Part shown: piece after piece, positions 21,637-34,252 of the stretch
Numbering within the stretch: position 1 is the first letter of the stretch
How the letters are laid out: each line of letters opens with the position of its first letter
Source of the DNA: Pseudeuparius sepicola
Taxonomy: Eukaryota > Arthropoda > Insecta > Coleoptera > Anthribidae
Direction of reading: 5' to 3'
DNA: 64,000 bases
Assembly (NCBI GenBank): GCA_963920635.1
Contig: OY987298.1
Location: 24,096,647 to 24,160,646 of the forward strand
Program-made: the position numbers and the translations under genes
Notes under the pieces: generated by a model
Seen by the model: the letters and a program-made list of their open reading frames with translations, nothing else
Databases searched by the model: none
What the model was told of the DNA's origin: nothing

Positions 21637-22237
21637 ATATTAATAGGTAATCACTGAAAGGAGCGCGTTACGCTAAGTGTACCCAGTGACGCAACCAGGG
21701 GGGCTTTGGGGGCTTTAGCCCCTCCCCCCCAAAGATCTATCGCGTGGTATTCATTTCTAAATAAAATTTGTTTTAAAACAATAATTTTGCCGTAAATATT
21801 ACCGAATTTTTTTTAACAATTAGCCCTCCTCCCAACTTTCCATTCTGCCATGGTTACTAACACCCCATTCGAAATGTGATATCATCGTGGCAACGCGTAC
21901 TTTGAACAAGGACGGTTTGTTGGTATAAATGCTGGGATTCAGATGTTGCGAAATGTCTGATTTGCGGTATGCTTCGATTCAAAGCGGTTTTTTTTTCATC
22001 GCAATGCGAAGTCCAACTAATGATATTATATTAACCTCCGCGTATATGATTCAAAATGACTATATTGTCCCATCTGAGAAAATGTATCGTTTTCGTATGC
22101 CTACAGTTTTTGAAAACGCTTTGAAGCGCCAAGGTATAATAAACCGCAAAAAATAAACTGTTGGCATTTGACCCATTAGACACCATATTCTGACCTAAAA
22201 ATTCAGAAGTCGGAGGATTGAAAATTAAAAGGATATA
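21637..22237. other. Unassigned DNA with a hAT-terminus-like word
   Basis: cagtgacgcaaccagggggg near 21686 resembles a hAT end, but no partner end was found. A 75-codon frame at 21929-22156 has no recognised domain. Confidence 0.35.
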
Positions 22238-23365
22238 CAGGGTGTCCTGTTAATATTGGTCCATAGAGCAACTGCACATATTTGGGGCCAAAATATGACG
22301 ATTGAGGCTAATATGCCTTATAGAAATGTTGTTTGTTTAAGATATACAGGGCGTTGAAGTTCATTTTTTGAAATTGAATTATGGCTACATCTCCCAAAAT
22401 AATGAAGCTTCTGAACTGAAATTTGGTACTGCTGTGAGAATAAGCTAAAAATATCAATTTTGCTGTATCTCACAGAGGGCGCCACTTGCGCTGTTTTTGG
22501 ATGGTGCTTTTACTCCTAACTTTTTTGAGGTTATCTTTTTGATGTTGCAGGTCCATCATTTTAAGGCATCTATCTATTCATTCTGCAACAAAAAGGTACT
22601 CTTTTTTCATAACGATAAAATCAACCGTTTGCGTTGAAATTGGCAAAATGTGCCCCGAAACACCTGTTGACTTCAATATTCGAAATATAAAAATTTCACC
22701 TACGCTTTCAAATGTTACAAATCGACTGTACACTCAAAATGAAGAAAAAAATGCCAGATGGGCATTGGTCGAAACACCATTCGTTTTCTTTAAATAGAGT
22801 GTCCAAATTTTGCCAAGTTTCAATCCGTTCCATTTTGAAAACAAAACATGTTCATAGCAATTTTTTCTCACTTTAAATGGTAGGTACAGTGAATCTGTAA
22901 CATTTGAAAGTGGTAGCTGCTACAAATTTTATGTTTCGAATATTGAAGTCAACAGGTGTTTTGGGGCACGTTTTGGCAATTTCAATGCAAACGGTTGGTT
23001 TTATCGTTATGAAACAAGAGTACCTTTTTGTTGCAGAATGAAAAGATGCCTTAAAATGATGGACCTGCAACATCAAAAAGATAACCTCAAAAAGTTAGAA
23101 GTAAAAACACGATCCAAAAACAGCGCAAGTGGCGCCCTCTGTGAGATACAGCAAAATCCCCAAAAACACAGCAGTGCCAAATTTCAGTTCAGCAGCTTCA
23201 TTATTTTGGGAGATGTAGCCAGAATTCAATTTAAAAAAATGAACTTCAACGCCTTGTATCTCTTAAATAAACAACATTTCTATAAGGCATATTAGCCTCA
23301 ATCGTCATATTTTGGCTCCAAATATGTGCAGTTGCTCTATGGACCATTATTAATGGGACACCCTG
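22238..23365. repeat. CAGGGTGTCC-ended foldback element, TA-flanked
   Basis: The ends are CAGGGTGTCCTGTTAATA and its near-exact inverted partner, with TA on both sides. The two halves are inverted copies almost to the centre (~22800). The core (for example aaatcaaccgtttgcgttga) is shared with the element at 23885-24770. Non-coding; frames inside are palindrome shadows. Confidence 0.85.
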
Positions 23366-23884
23366 TATACAAGATGTCTGCTTGATCCACAAGCAGTAAG
23401 CTGGTAAGGTAGGCTCTAAAATTGTTATTGTTCACTGTTTTTAACCAAATATAAAATATGGAAAAGGCTCTTCTGTTTGAAAGTACATCTTGCACGCTAT
23501 TAAAAACAACTAAACAGAAATAACGGGAGATAAACATAACTAAAAGATACTAAAAATCTAGCACTAACAGAAAGCGCTTTCAGGCGCTAGCTGTCAACGA
23601 TTATTTACACACCTCTTATAGCGCTATCAGATTTGAATTTAAATGAAGTCACTTGGAACAGCATAAACACGCTTGGGCGTCATTTGCTTTGTAAAACAAG
23701 ACAGAGTCTTGGGCGGCGCGCGGCCCTTAATAATATTATAAAAATTTTATTTAAATTCTCTAAAAAAGAATAAAATAAACTTTGAAATAATTCAAACCTA
23801 AGCAAACTAATAATTTTGTTTCACACAAAACACCACAAAAATATCTATACAGAAAACCAAAATCGTATTTTTTTTATTTATATC
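23366..23884. other. Unassigned DNA
   Basis: No gene was recognised. The segment separates two related foldback elements. Confidence 0.4.
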
Positions 23885-24770
23885 TCAATAACGGCGCTAC
23901 TTAAAAATTTGAAATTTGGTATGTGTTATCTACTTACTGGAAGACCCTTAGGGTAGTTTATTCATTTACACAGTGCCCTAGAAAAGGGTAAAAACTAACA
24001 ACCCCTATTATTTTTTTTGCTCCAACTTTTTTGAGGTTATCTTTTTGGTCTTCTAGGTCCACCATTTCAGTGTTATCTTTTCATTTTGCAACAAAAGTAT
24101 ACTCTTGTTTAATAACGATAAAATCAACCGTTTGCGTTGAAATTGGCAAAACGTGCCCCAAAACACCTGTTGACTTCAACATTCGAAACATAAAATTTTA
24201 ACCCACCGCTTTAAAACGTTACAGATCGACTGTACATTCAAAATAAGGAACAAATTACCAATTGGACATTGGTCAAAACAGCATTGGTTTTCTTGAAATA
24301 GGGTGTTCAAATTTTGTTAAATTCAATCCTTTCCATTTTGAAAGCTAACAAGTTTTGATACATTGTTCATAAGAATTTTTTTCTCAGTTTAAATGGTACA
24401 GTCGATGTGCAACGTTTAAAAGCGGTAGGTAAAAATTTTATGTTTGGAATGTTGAAGTTAACAGGTGTTTTGGGGCACGTTTTGCCAATTTCAACGCAAA
24501 CGGTTGATTTTACCATTATGAAACAACAGTACACTTTTGTTGCAAAATGAAAAGATACACTGAAATGATGGACCTGCAATACCAAAAAGATAACCTCAAA
24601 AAAGTTGGAGCAAAAAATTTGGAGCAAAAAATTAATAGCGGTTGTTAGTTTTTACCCTTTTTAGGGCACTGTGTAAATGAATAAACTACCCTAAGGCGTC
24701 TTCTAGTAAGTATAGATAACACATACCAAATTTCAAATTTTTAAGTAGCGCCTTAGTGACCTTGTAGACC
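23885..24770. repeat. Foldback element related to 22238-23365
   Basis: The halves 23885-24340 and 24360-24770 are inverted copies (for example ttagggtagtttattcattt, and gttgttagtttttaccc in inverted form). The core words ataacgataaaatcaaccg and acacctgttgacttcaa are shared with the neighbouring element, so the two are related families. A caccctgtata end lies downstream at about 24869, without a clear left partner. Confidence 0.7.
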
Positions 24771-24919
24771 CGAATAACTTGGCAAGGAAGCCCAAATCGA
24801 AAATTTTTATATGAGAGACACCCTTAAAACCACCTGCCGAACACCCCTTTAAAGTATTTTTTTACTCACCCTGTATACTGAATTCGGCTATAAAATGGAT
24901 GTAGGTGTAGGTTAGTGTG

Positions 24920-26496
24920 CAGTGGCGTTCCTAGATGTGTGGCCGCCCGTCTGCAGAATATAATAAAAAATTTCTTTCAGGCTATACAAATATCAAAAAT
25001 CTTGCATTTCTAGGGTTTTCCGTGTCTTGTAATTACCTGCGAGGTAATAGCAAAAATTATTATGTAGGTATAACAAAAATAATAATAGGTATTCTCAAAA
25101 ATATACAAGGTGACTTTTTTTCGATGACCACTATGGGGATCTCGGAAACTAGCAGAGCTAGAACAAAGGTTAAATGGGGAAAGAATTGCAGTTTTGAATG
25201 CTCAATCTAATGCTCCTTTTGGATTTTTAAAAAAGTTCATTGCTCACTAGATATTTTGAAAAGAGTGATTTTTTGCTATTTGATCAGATCTCTGTAGCTC
25301 CGTAATTTCTGATTATACTGAAAAACTGTAGAGACAAAAATTGTAGATAATTTTGGGCTTAATAAGATAATCTGATCCAATTTTTTATGTTGTTTGTGAT
25401 TTTTGAGTTATGACATAAACTTTTATTTTTTTAAATGTAAATCTTAGTTGGCTGTGGTCTTATAACGTCGGTCATTTTTTGAGCTTTCCAAAGATATAAT
25501 ACTCGGCATAGTTATTATGAAAAATAAAAGAGCTAAGTATGGCCAATTTTCTGTTTTTTTTTTAATTTCACATAGCTCTTTTATTTTTCATAATAACTAT
25601 GCCGAGTATTATATCTTTGGAAAGCTCAAAAAATGGCCGACGTTATAAGGCCACAGCCAAATATGATTTACATAAATAAAAACAAAAAATCACAAACATA
25701 AAAAATTGGATAAGATTATCTTATTAAGCCCAAAATTATCTACAATTTTTGTCTCTACAGTTTTTTTGTATAATCAGAAATAACGGAGCTACAGAGATTT
25801 GATGAAATAGCAAAAAATCACTCTTTTCAAATTATCTAGTGAACCATGAACTTTTTTAAAAATCCAAAAGCTGTATTAGTTTGAGCATTCAAAACTACAA
25901 TTCTTTCCCCATTTAACCTTTGTTCTAGCTCTGCTAGTTTCCGAGATCACATAGTGGGCATCGAAAAAAAAACCCACCCTGTATATTTATAAAGATAAAA
26001 TAGGTACCACAGGCAATCAGTCTTATTATAATGAGTAATATTGTTTTGGGTCTGGTAGAATTTCCAGACTGAAAGGAACAAGGTAAATATTTCTTTAAAA
26101 TAAAAAATGTTTTAATATATGAAAAATTAAAACATAAAACATCACTTACACGCGTTATGTGAATCCCTCACGAAATTTGCGCCCTACAAACGTCACGCCG
26201 CGCCGCGCAGTTGCCGCAGGGCAAAGACCAGAATAGAGGTAGTGGTAGTGCCGACTGCCGACCGACGCCGCCGACGGGATACAGGTTCATATAAATATTA
26301 TTGATATCAATATCAATATGGTGTTGTTGCATTGTTGACGAAATTCTTTTTGAGGGCGAATGCAAGTAATGTGGAGACTTACTAACTTTTTTCTGAAAAA
26401 ATATTTTTTTGCGAAGGAAGGGCGGCCTGCGGCCGCCCCTGGATTTGGCCGCCCGTCTGCGACGCAGACCTCTGCTGCCGGGTCAGCTCGCCCCTG
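24920..26496. mobile_element. hAT-like non-autonomous element
   Basis: The ends are CAGTGGCG (24920) and CGCCCCTG (to 26496), inverted with one mismatch. The 8-bp flanks are TTAGTGTG (24912-24919) and TAAGTGTG (26497-26504), one mismatch, fitting a hAT target duplication. The subterminal word ggccgcccgtctgc occurs in direct orientation near both ends. The interior contains a foldback element (25106-25981) and a GC-rich right part, but no transposase frame. Confidence 0.6.
25106..25981. repeat. Near-perfect palindromic element, TA-flanked
   Basis: The ends are caaggtgactttttttcgat and the inverted partner ending caccctg. Arms of ~425 bp surround a loop of ~40 bp, making it one of the most complete palindromes in the window. 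It lies inside the hAT-like element, so it inserted later or was carried with it. Confidence 0.85.
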
Positions 26497-26504
26497 TAAG
26501 TGTG

Positions 26505-27419
26505 CAATATTATGACCCTCCCTGGGTTAGATTGATGACCAATCTTATCCTTCTAAGCGAACACATTGGACTTCCACTACAATTCCAAAAACCAAACAGA
26601 CAGGCGAACGGAATCCGCCCTAGAACGGGGGGCACACGGCACACGCACTGCTGCACCCAAGTCGGGGGGTGCGTCCCTAAAAAACGGCCAGATTAAACTC
26701 GCAGCGCACCGTCGGCGCCCATCGGAACAGCATTGCGGGCATTCCGGATTCCTATAAAGGGGCCCGGGGGACTTTTAATTAAACGGGGGGCTCCCCTTGT
26801 GCCCCTTCTGCGGGACCATGGGCGCGCCTGGATTTTGAGCATATGCGGATAGGAAAACCGGATCAAAGTTGTAGGCAAGTAAAAGTGAGTACACTTTTTT
26901 CGATCCAATTTTCAGCTTAGAAGTTTTTCATTATAAGTTCAAATCTCCACTATCATACGTCTTTTCGAATATTCACAGTAACCAGAGAACTATTTTTATT
27001 TAATGATATGTTCAGAGAAAATTGAGAAGGTTCCTGTGTAAAATTTAGAATTTAAAGGGATATTAAGAATCTTTCATTTTATTTTCTGTTTTTTATTTTA
27101 TTATACTTTTATACAGTTTTTCTAAATTATCATAACTCTACAAGCGTTTGCATATTGATGCGACCCAGAGACTAGTGTTTAGGTAGGTTTTTCGGCTATG
27201 CAGGGACTCTTTAAAGTAAGGGGACCCAGAATTCTACTTTCTCCACGACCATTCGTGAATGTATGTATTCGAAAATCATTTTTAATAATAGAACTTGATG
27301 ATTTATTCTTAAATAGTTGCTTCTCGAGTGTTTTGCATGTATTTCCAGAATCTTAATATAATTTTTGTAATCTATTGCACATAAATAAACAATATAATAA
27401 TAGGGATACTAATATTTGG
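26505..27419. other. GC-rich island (26505-26840) then AT-rich DNA
   Basis: The island includes cgcagcgcaccgtcggcgcc, ggggcccgggggacttttaa and gcaccc/ggggggtgcg. It is not repeated elsewhere in the window. Overlapping frames (26409-26757 plus, 26693-26908 minus) have no recognisable domain. The AT-rich remainder has a short segment (27160-27230) that resembles 37740-37800 in inverted orientation. Confidence 0.35.
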
Positions 27420-28034
27420 TAGAGGGTGGCCCATCCAAGCGGAAAAAGTGTGCTACGTGGAGACACGTTAACATAAAATCGTCATTCAAAAAATGAGATT
27501 GTAGTAAAAATTAAGGGGAATTCGAGGGTGTACCCTAATTTTGTATACGGGGGTCGGTAAAAAAGTTATCGCGAAAAAACATTTTTTGCAAAATAAAAAA
27601 AAATATATGTTTTTACCTACACATCCATTAGAGAACCTTTAAGTAGTATTCCCGAATATTCAGTTTTTTTATATAACTTCCGGTTATAGCGGAAATGAAA
27701 GTGGTTTTCTCTATTTTACAACTTACACATTTCTCTTAACCATCACAGGATTCCTTTTTTAATTCTGAATCCAACGATATATAATTTGACCTATTTATCT
27801 CCAACCGTTTCCGAGATATTTATCAGAGAAGCTCCATCAAACTAGATACATGGTCTCATGGTCGGTGTCTGATGTTCGATCTGAGTAAACAATAAAACCA
27901 AATTTATGACAAATCAAGTCAGCCATGATAATAAAACTGACAAGCGAGTAGGCTGTCAATTCAATATTTCTATTTACGTGTCAGATTAGTCTAAAATTTT
28001 GTTGCTAAAGCTGTTAGTAGTTGCAGTTTAAAAA

Positions 28035-29088
28035 ATGTTTTTGAAAGAAGAATGCTGTGATATTTTAGAGATCTTCATCAAAAATGATAAAAGATACGTA
28101 GAAACTTTGAGGGAGTATTCTCGTAAATATATCCAAATAGAAATGTTCCGAGTGCTTCATTTATGTGTAAGCTGTATCGAAGATTCAGATCGACAGGAAG
28201 TGTGATTAGGAAGAGAAAGAAAGGGTTTAGAATTAGTGAGGACGAGAGAGAACGAATTTTAAATTATTTCAGAGGAAATAACGAAAAATCTCAGAGAGAT
28301 GCAGCGAGAGACTTACAAATTCCCCGGTCTACAATACAAAGGGTAATGAAATTAAGTAAATTTAAAGCCTTCAAAATATTACCTGTTCAAAGGCTATTCC
28401 CTGGAGATGCTGCAAGAAGACTGGAATATTGTCAAATGTTGCCTAAACTTTTATTTTGCAAGAGGTGGAGCTGGATTTTTTGAACAAATTATTTGGCCCG
28501 ATGAAGCTACATTTACAACGGCGGGAATATACAACCGGAAAAATAGTATATTTTGGTCTGTTGACAATCCACGGGAATTTCGTGAAGTTGTGAAATCCGG
28601 CAGAAATTCCGTTTTGGTGCGGAATTGTGGGAAATTTTATAATGTGCCCTCTATTTTATTCAGGAAGTATGTCAGGTAGGAAATACCTACATTTAATCCA
28701 GAACGAATTGGAACAATACTTTGGCAAGTTGCCATTAATTTTTCTTAACCAACTCCAAGAAAGACAATTAATATGGCAGCAAGATGGCGCTTCCTTCCAT
28801 AACTGTGGGCCCATAACGGAATTTTTGAACAATTCGTTTGAAAATTGGATTGGTAAACATGGAACGATAAGGTGGCCGCCACCTTGGATTTTTTCTTGTG
28901 GGGGCATTTAAAAAATAAAGTTTATAAGAACCGCCCCTAAAATGTTGAGGAAATTAAAAGACGAGTAAAATTAGAAATTGATAGTTTAAACAATCGTCCC
29001 TTAATCTTTGAAAATGTCCGAAAAAATTTCTTAAAAAGACTTAGGTTATGTGTAAATAATAATGGCAACCATTTTGAACATTTAATGT
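28035..29088 (+). pseudogene. Tc1/mariner-type DDE transposase, inactivated
   Basis: Reading starts at ATG 28035 (MFLKEECCDILEIFI) and shifts frame at about 28160 into a helix-turn-helix region (for example SQRDAARDLQIPRSTIQRVM). It then passes through the first catalytic block (IIWPDEATFTT, ~28490) and the second (IWQQDGASFHN, ~28770). The tail has FLWGHLKNKVYKNRP, then stops and resumes to about 29088. Where insect relatives have the third acidic residue just before the FLWG block, this copy reads WPP directly into the FLWG frame with material missing. Several frame changes plus that deletion make it inactive. The N-terminus resembles the DUF4817-type domain of insect transposases. Confidence 0.8.
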
Positions 29089-29910
29089 AAATGAACTTCT
29101 AACTAATTTTTAATAACTAATCATATTGTTGTTGTTATAATAAATATGACAGTAATAAAAATAATAAATGTTTCATAATTTCCACGAGATTTTTAATTAA
29201 GTTGAATCCCAGAAAAGGACGAATCAGAAGTGGCACTTGCTTTCGGCGCCTTTGATGTCGCGGTTCCAATTTCCCCTCTCGCGCATAGGAAATGAACTCT
29301 CCGCCGTTGACATCTGCGCATTGGCCACGCCCACCGTATTTTGGACAGAGTAGAACTTGCCCATTGCGTTGGCACGATCAGGTCCGGGCTATAGAAAATT
29401 TTGTGTTTTATATAGCAAAATTAATTTTTAGAATAGTATAGTTTTTTTCTGGGATTAGATCTAGTTAAATTTGAATCTCCAGAAGTGATTTTAAGTAGGT
29501 ATTTTACTGACGAAAAAAATATAAATATTAATATTTTACTAAAGAGAAAAATAAATTTTTTTATTGTACATGGAAATTTCACAATATTTCCTCTTTATTA
29601 TTTTATACTTACCTATATTAATTAGAAACAACTATGATTTAGGTTCAAGTGAACTATTCTACTTGGGTGGTTGAAATATTACAATATTTCAATCGACTTG
29701 CGTCCAAACTCATAGCTTGACAATTAATTTGTTTTTTATATAGATCCATAACAATTATTATTTGCAAAATTGGTTGACCTTCGTATCACTGGTAGTAAAA
29801 AACGTTATTTATCAAAAATGTTTATTACTAAAATCTATAAAAAAAATTCAAAAACAATAGCACATATAAAATATAATACCTATAAATACAAAAGATATTA
29901 TAAACTACAA

Positions 29911-32810
29911 CTACATAAACAAATCAGTATCCCCTAATGTATGACGTTTACAATATTTAATACAAACTTCACATGAATGTTGTTCCAAGCACTTTCTTAA
30001 TAAATATCCACAAACATATGATATACTATTTGATTCATGTAGTTCGAAATCAATATAATCTGGTGCCACCGAACTTAAATCAGAAAAAATAGATCTTGCA
30101 TTTCCCACAACAACTTTGTTGTAAATTTGTGTATGTTCGGTGGTTACGTATGACAATAATGAATCAAAATCCTCAATACAATTAGCCCCATCCGCGTGTT
30201 GGAAATAATTTAAACAAAATGATTTTTTGAAAGCCCTTTCGCATTGGATGGGGGTTGGATTCAAGCAATTTCCCCCTTGCTGCCTAATAGTGCCGAAAAA
30301 ATTTTCGAGACAATCTTGATTTAAGCGTCGAGTGTATAAGGAACTAACCTCTAAACAATGAAATTTTTCCCAAAGACCTAAAAATGAATTTATTGTGATT
30401 TGCCACCCTTTCAAAAATTTAACTTTATTGGTAACCTCTATATTTTGTTTTAAAATTTTAATATACTCAAAATATGTAAACATTTCCTTTAAAAAATCGA
30501 CTTGGTAATCTGCTCCTTTGAAAGGTCTATTGTACTTGTATTACTGCCTGATATTTTTGAGGAATTTAAGATATCAAATAACTTATCAATTTTTTCTACA
30601 AATGACACTGTAGCGTTTGCCGAAGGGGGGAATTGTCCGAATTCAATAAAGGAATTAAGTGCCGCAGCTACCATTGCGCTGAAAACTTGGACGGCTAAAC
30701 TAACCTTCAGTTTTTTAAAAGGATTCGAATTAATGTGTTCATCTGTAAATTTTGGACACAGCCTTCGGCTTATGTTTTTGTTTATTATAAATTTGGTCAA
30801 TACCTATACGTTTTATTTGTACATCCTTCAGAGGTTTCGAATGTGTAATTGAAAAAATTATTTCGTGTTGATTTTAAGAGATGCGGCACATCAAAAATAT
30901 AAAATATTTTTTCGCTATCGACATAAAAATGTGAAGAGTTTGGAGAGATACCAACTGATTTTGAAAATTGTACAAAATTTGATCCTTGATCAGACACTAA
31001 CGCACTTACTAGTAATCCTACAGATTTAAGTTTCCTTATTGCTTCAAAAATAATAAATTTTAATTCCTCCCCTGAACAAGTATCAATAAAGAAATAAGCA
31101 ACTGGTTGCTTCCACTTAGCAAATATTGCTCTAGCCATAATAGCTAAAACATATTTAGCAGGAGCATATCTTTTTTCCTTCAATGTATTATGAAAGCCAA
31201 CAATGGTATCGGAAGATCTATTGTAAAATAAAAACATTTTTAATGACATTTCGTCAATACAAAGAATGCACTGTTTTGAAGAACCCTCTAAATTTGTAGC
31301 TTTTGATTTAATAACCTCAAAAATGAAACTGTTAAGACCTGCAGTTATATGCCATTTGCTAGTTATTCTTTGAAGAGTGCTTTTAGATATCAAATAAAGT
31401 GGTTTCATTAAAAATCTATAAGCATTTGGGCTTAGAAAATAAATTGTTAAGGAAAATTGTTTCATATCTGAAGAGTAACGATATCCCTGTGGATCTTTTT
31501 TGGGATTTTCTAAATAATGCCTTACAAATAGTAGCATTGAAGCAGACAGTTTTTTCACACAAATGGCAAGAAATTGTTCGTCATTTATTTCAGTGTCGGC
31601 ACTGTCGACAGCTTGCTCCAACTTCGGATGCAACTTTCTTTGGAGTTTTTTATTTGTAACTTTAATGAATGCTTTCTCGGACTATGTGCACTCAAACTAA
31701 GAGAAGTTTGTTGACTAGCATCTAAAAATAGAATTATTCAATAACAAAATAAGTAATACAAAAAATTACAATATATGTACACACACCCAAACTTATAATA
31801 TGGAATCACTTAATATTTTCATTATATATTTATATTGTCGGGTTTTTCACATTTAACTGTTTTTGTTAGTAAACACTTTTGACTTTCCATGACATATAAT
31901 TTTTTTGACAAAAAAAATTATCGCAAATAATGCGTGATGTCATATAAGTTTGGGTGTGTATACTATAATAACAGTTTGTGAATATATATCATTACCTTTT
32001 GATGCAACTGAAAATTCGGTAATGCTGTGGAGATCGCCTATAGGTGACTGTGACAGATGGGGTGTACTTGGTTGATCCAAAGGTTGAGCGATCGAGACTG
32101 GTTGATCAAGTTCTCGTTGAGGTTCTAACAAAGTCAAATTGCTGCATACAGACACAGAAGGACTCTGTGAAGAAGCTTCATCGATATAACCTAGTAAAAA
32201 AAATTAAATGCAGCAAAATTACAAGTATCAGCAAAAAATACATATTATTATCTAATAATGAAGGGGTAATTATGGGGTCAAAATGTCAAGAAAATCGGGC
32301 GGTGCATACACTAATTTCCATAATTACCAATGAAGGTACTTACATGATGAGAACACAGTTGGTATTGCTGTTTTCTTTAGCCCAGACTTCGACTGGTTTG
32401 CAAACATACTATTTTCAAAGTGCATTGAACAAACTTTATAATTAATAAAAAGCTGTGTGGGTGTTTTTTCTAACAAATCCTGCCTTCCACACTTTCTCGT
32501 CCATGCATAACACCTTGAAAAAAAATTAAAAACCATAGTTAGGTAGGTATTATCAGTAGGAAACCATTTGTGGGTTTTCTGGGGTAGGCAATACTCCAGT
32601 AAAAGGGGTAGTACCTACGTAGGACATAAAATTTATAATACCTATGGATATAATAATGTGGTAACAAGGTAGGGACAAACTACACATAGGTACCTACCTG
32701 TTTTCATCAGCAGGTATTTTGAAAAAAACTTATCCCAACATTCCTCGTGTTGTTAGAACATCCACGAACACAGCAATAATTGCGGGGCCATTTCGTCACA
32801 AAACCTAAGC
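29911..32810 (-). pseudogene. P-element (THAP9-like) transposase pseudogene
   Basis: The minus-strand exons can be followed as ~32810-32698, 32513-32344, 32190-31996 and 31721-29911. Each junction has GT/AG borders and compatible phase. Exons 1-2 give a THAP zinc finger: CVRGC, later VCSMHFENSMF and the AIPTVF end motif. Exon 4 carries P-transposase blocks CIDEMSLK, LVSDQGSNF, DVPHLLKSTRNNF and, near the end, RRLNQDCLENFFGTIR, where the acidic catalytic residues are expected. Frame changes occur in exon 1 (near 32725), near 31660, near 30797 and near 30486. The gene is therefore broken, although the blocks remain well conserved. Confidence 0.85.
32570..32584. repeat. Internal P-terminus-like motif, intron 1
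   Basis: GTGGGTTTTCTGGGG repeats the outer end of the element (inverted CCCAGAAAA). It lies between THAP exons 1 and 2. Confidence 0.5.
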
Positions 32811-32815
32811 ACAAA

Positions 32816-32830
32816 GTGGGTTTTCTGGGG
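32816..32830. promoter_or_regulatory. P-terminus-like motif upstream of exon 1
   Basis: A second exact GTGGGTTTTCTGGGG lies just upstream of the first THAP exon on the minus strand. By analogy with Drosophila P, where transposase sites overlap the promoter, it could be a transposase-binding or autoregulatory site; that is inference. Confidence 0.35.
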
Positions 32831-33403
32831 CACAATGCACTAGTGTAAATACAGCAACGAAGTATTCTAAGTAACAACACAAGCAGTCAAGTTGAGCTGA
32901 ATACATATTGTACACCTTATCTGGTCCCTGTTTTGGATACTTTTATCACAGTCATGATAATAATACTGGGCTTTTTTACTTAGAAATTGGTAATCGTTTT
33001 TCGTTTTATTGTTTACGTTTTATAAGGAGTTTAACCTCAATTGAACATACTGACGCTGTCTGGCGTCTGGCGTTAGGTGGCGCGTCAGTCGTAGGCCACG
33101 AACGACGTTGCCGGACTTCGTCAGCTTTTATGCCTGACAATTTCCTTAAATTCATTTAGCTATTTTTATCGCCTTCAATTTAATATCAACCAAAATACTA
33201 TCAAGGACTAACATTTTTATAAGTAAATTATCATCGATTTCATTTTATACTAAATTAATTTGCATTATATTTTTGTGGGTTGCCTTGGTTACCGGCTCCC
33301 GACTGGACGATCTGGCAGTACCGCAAGAACGGAATCTGTGGCGCCGCGCTGTTGTCAAGCATTCCGCTTTCATAATCAAGTCCCAGAAAACAGGGGTCAG
33401 GTT

Positions 33404-33417
33404 GTGGGTTTTCTGGG
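33404..33417. repeat. Third P-terminus-like motif
   Basis: GTGGGTTTTCTGGG occurs in the same orientation as the other two. An oppositely oriented TCCCAGAAAACAGG lies at 33381-33394, so this is a small inverted pair near the element's right end. Confidence 0.45.
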
Positions 33418-34252
33418 CTCAGATAAATAGAATAAATGGTTCGTAAAACATTATAATTTTACTACCGGCACACAGATAATATTAATTGCTTTCATATTAA
33501 TTTTATTGGTATACCTACCCAAAATGAATAAATGATAGTGAAAAATATGTTGACATGTTTTAACCTTTCTAAGGATCTGGCGGCCTAGCAATACTCTCCG
33601 TCCCCACCACCTCATAAAAATACCCCTCTGCCCTCTTAAATTAGCCAAGTGCCACTTCTGATTCGTCCTTTTCTGGGGTTGAATGCAGTTGAATGGCTAT
33701 AGCCACTTTAACATTCAGCCTACTCGCTTGTCAGTTTTATTATCATGGCTGACTTGATTTGTCATAAATTTGGTTTTATTGTTTGGCCTACTCAGATTGA
33801 ACATCAGACACCGACCATGAGACCATGTATCTAGTTTGATAGAGCTTCTCTGATAAATATCTCGGAAACGGTTGGAGATAAATAAGTCAAATTTATATCG
33901 TTGGATTCAGAATTAAAAAAGGAATCCTGTGATGGTTAAGATAAATGTGTAAGTTGTAAAATAGAGAAAACCACTTTCATTTCCGCTATAACCGGAAGTT
34001 ATATTAAAAAACTGAATATTCGGGAATACTACTTAAAGGTTCTCTAATGGATGTGTAGGTAAAAACATATTTTTTTTATTTTGCAAAAAATGTTTTTTCG
34101 CGATAACTTTTTTACCGACCCCCGTATACAAAATTAGGGTACACCTTCGAATTCGCCTTAATTTTTACTACAACCTCATTTTTTGAATGACGATTTTATG
34201 TTAACCTGTCTCCACGTAGCACACTTTTTCCGCTTGGATGGGCCACCCTGTA

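Larger units (their letters stand above)
29208..33677 (-). mobile_element. P element inserted in the Tc1/mariner-type element
   Basis: The terminal inverted repeats are CCCAGAAAAGGACGAATCAG... at 29208 and its inverted partner ending at 33677, about 31 bp and exact. The 7-bp direct repeat GTTGAAT flanks them at 29201-29207 and 33678-33684; P elements usually duplicate 7-8 bp. The element is 4470 bp, with a transposase on the minus strand. The insertion lies just downstream of the host element's transposase remnant. Confidence 0.85.
27422..34250 (+). mobile_element. Tc1/mariner-type element with long inverted repeats
   Basis: The left arm starts at 27422 (gagggtggcccatccaagcg) after TA. The right arm ends at 34250 with the inverted form (…ggccaccctg) followed by TA. 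The arms are ~535 bp (27422-27955 and 33717-34250) and match nearly throughout. Between them lie a DDE transposase remnant and a later P-element insertion (29208-33677). Without that insertion the element is about 2.35 kb, a plausible full-length size. Confidence 0.85.

Noticed and set aside
21929..22156. 75-codon frame with ATG
   Set aside because: No motif, no splice context and no neighbouring coding signal that would support a gene.
22873..24627. Minus-strand frames similar to each other (22873-23076 and 24367-24627)
   Set aside because: Both are arms of two related palindromic elements; the similarity is at DNA level and neither carries a protein motif.
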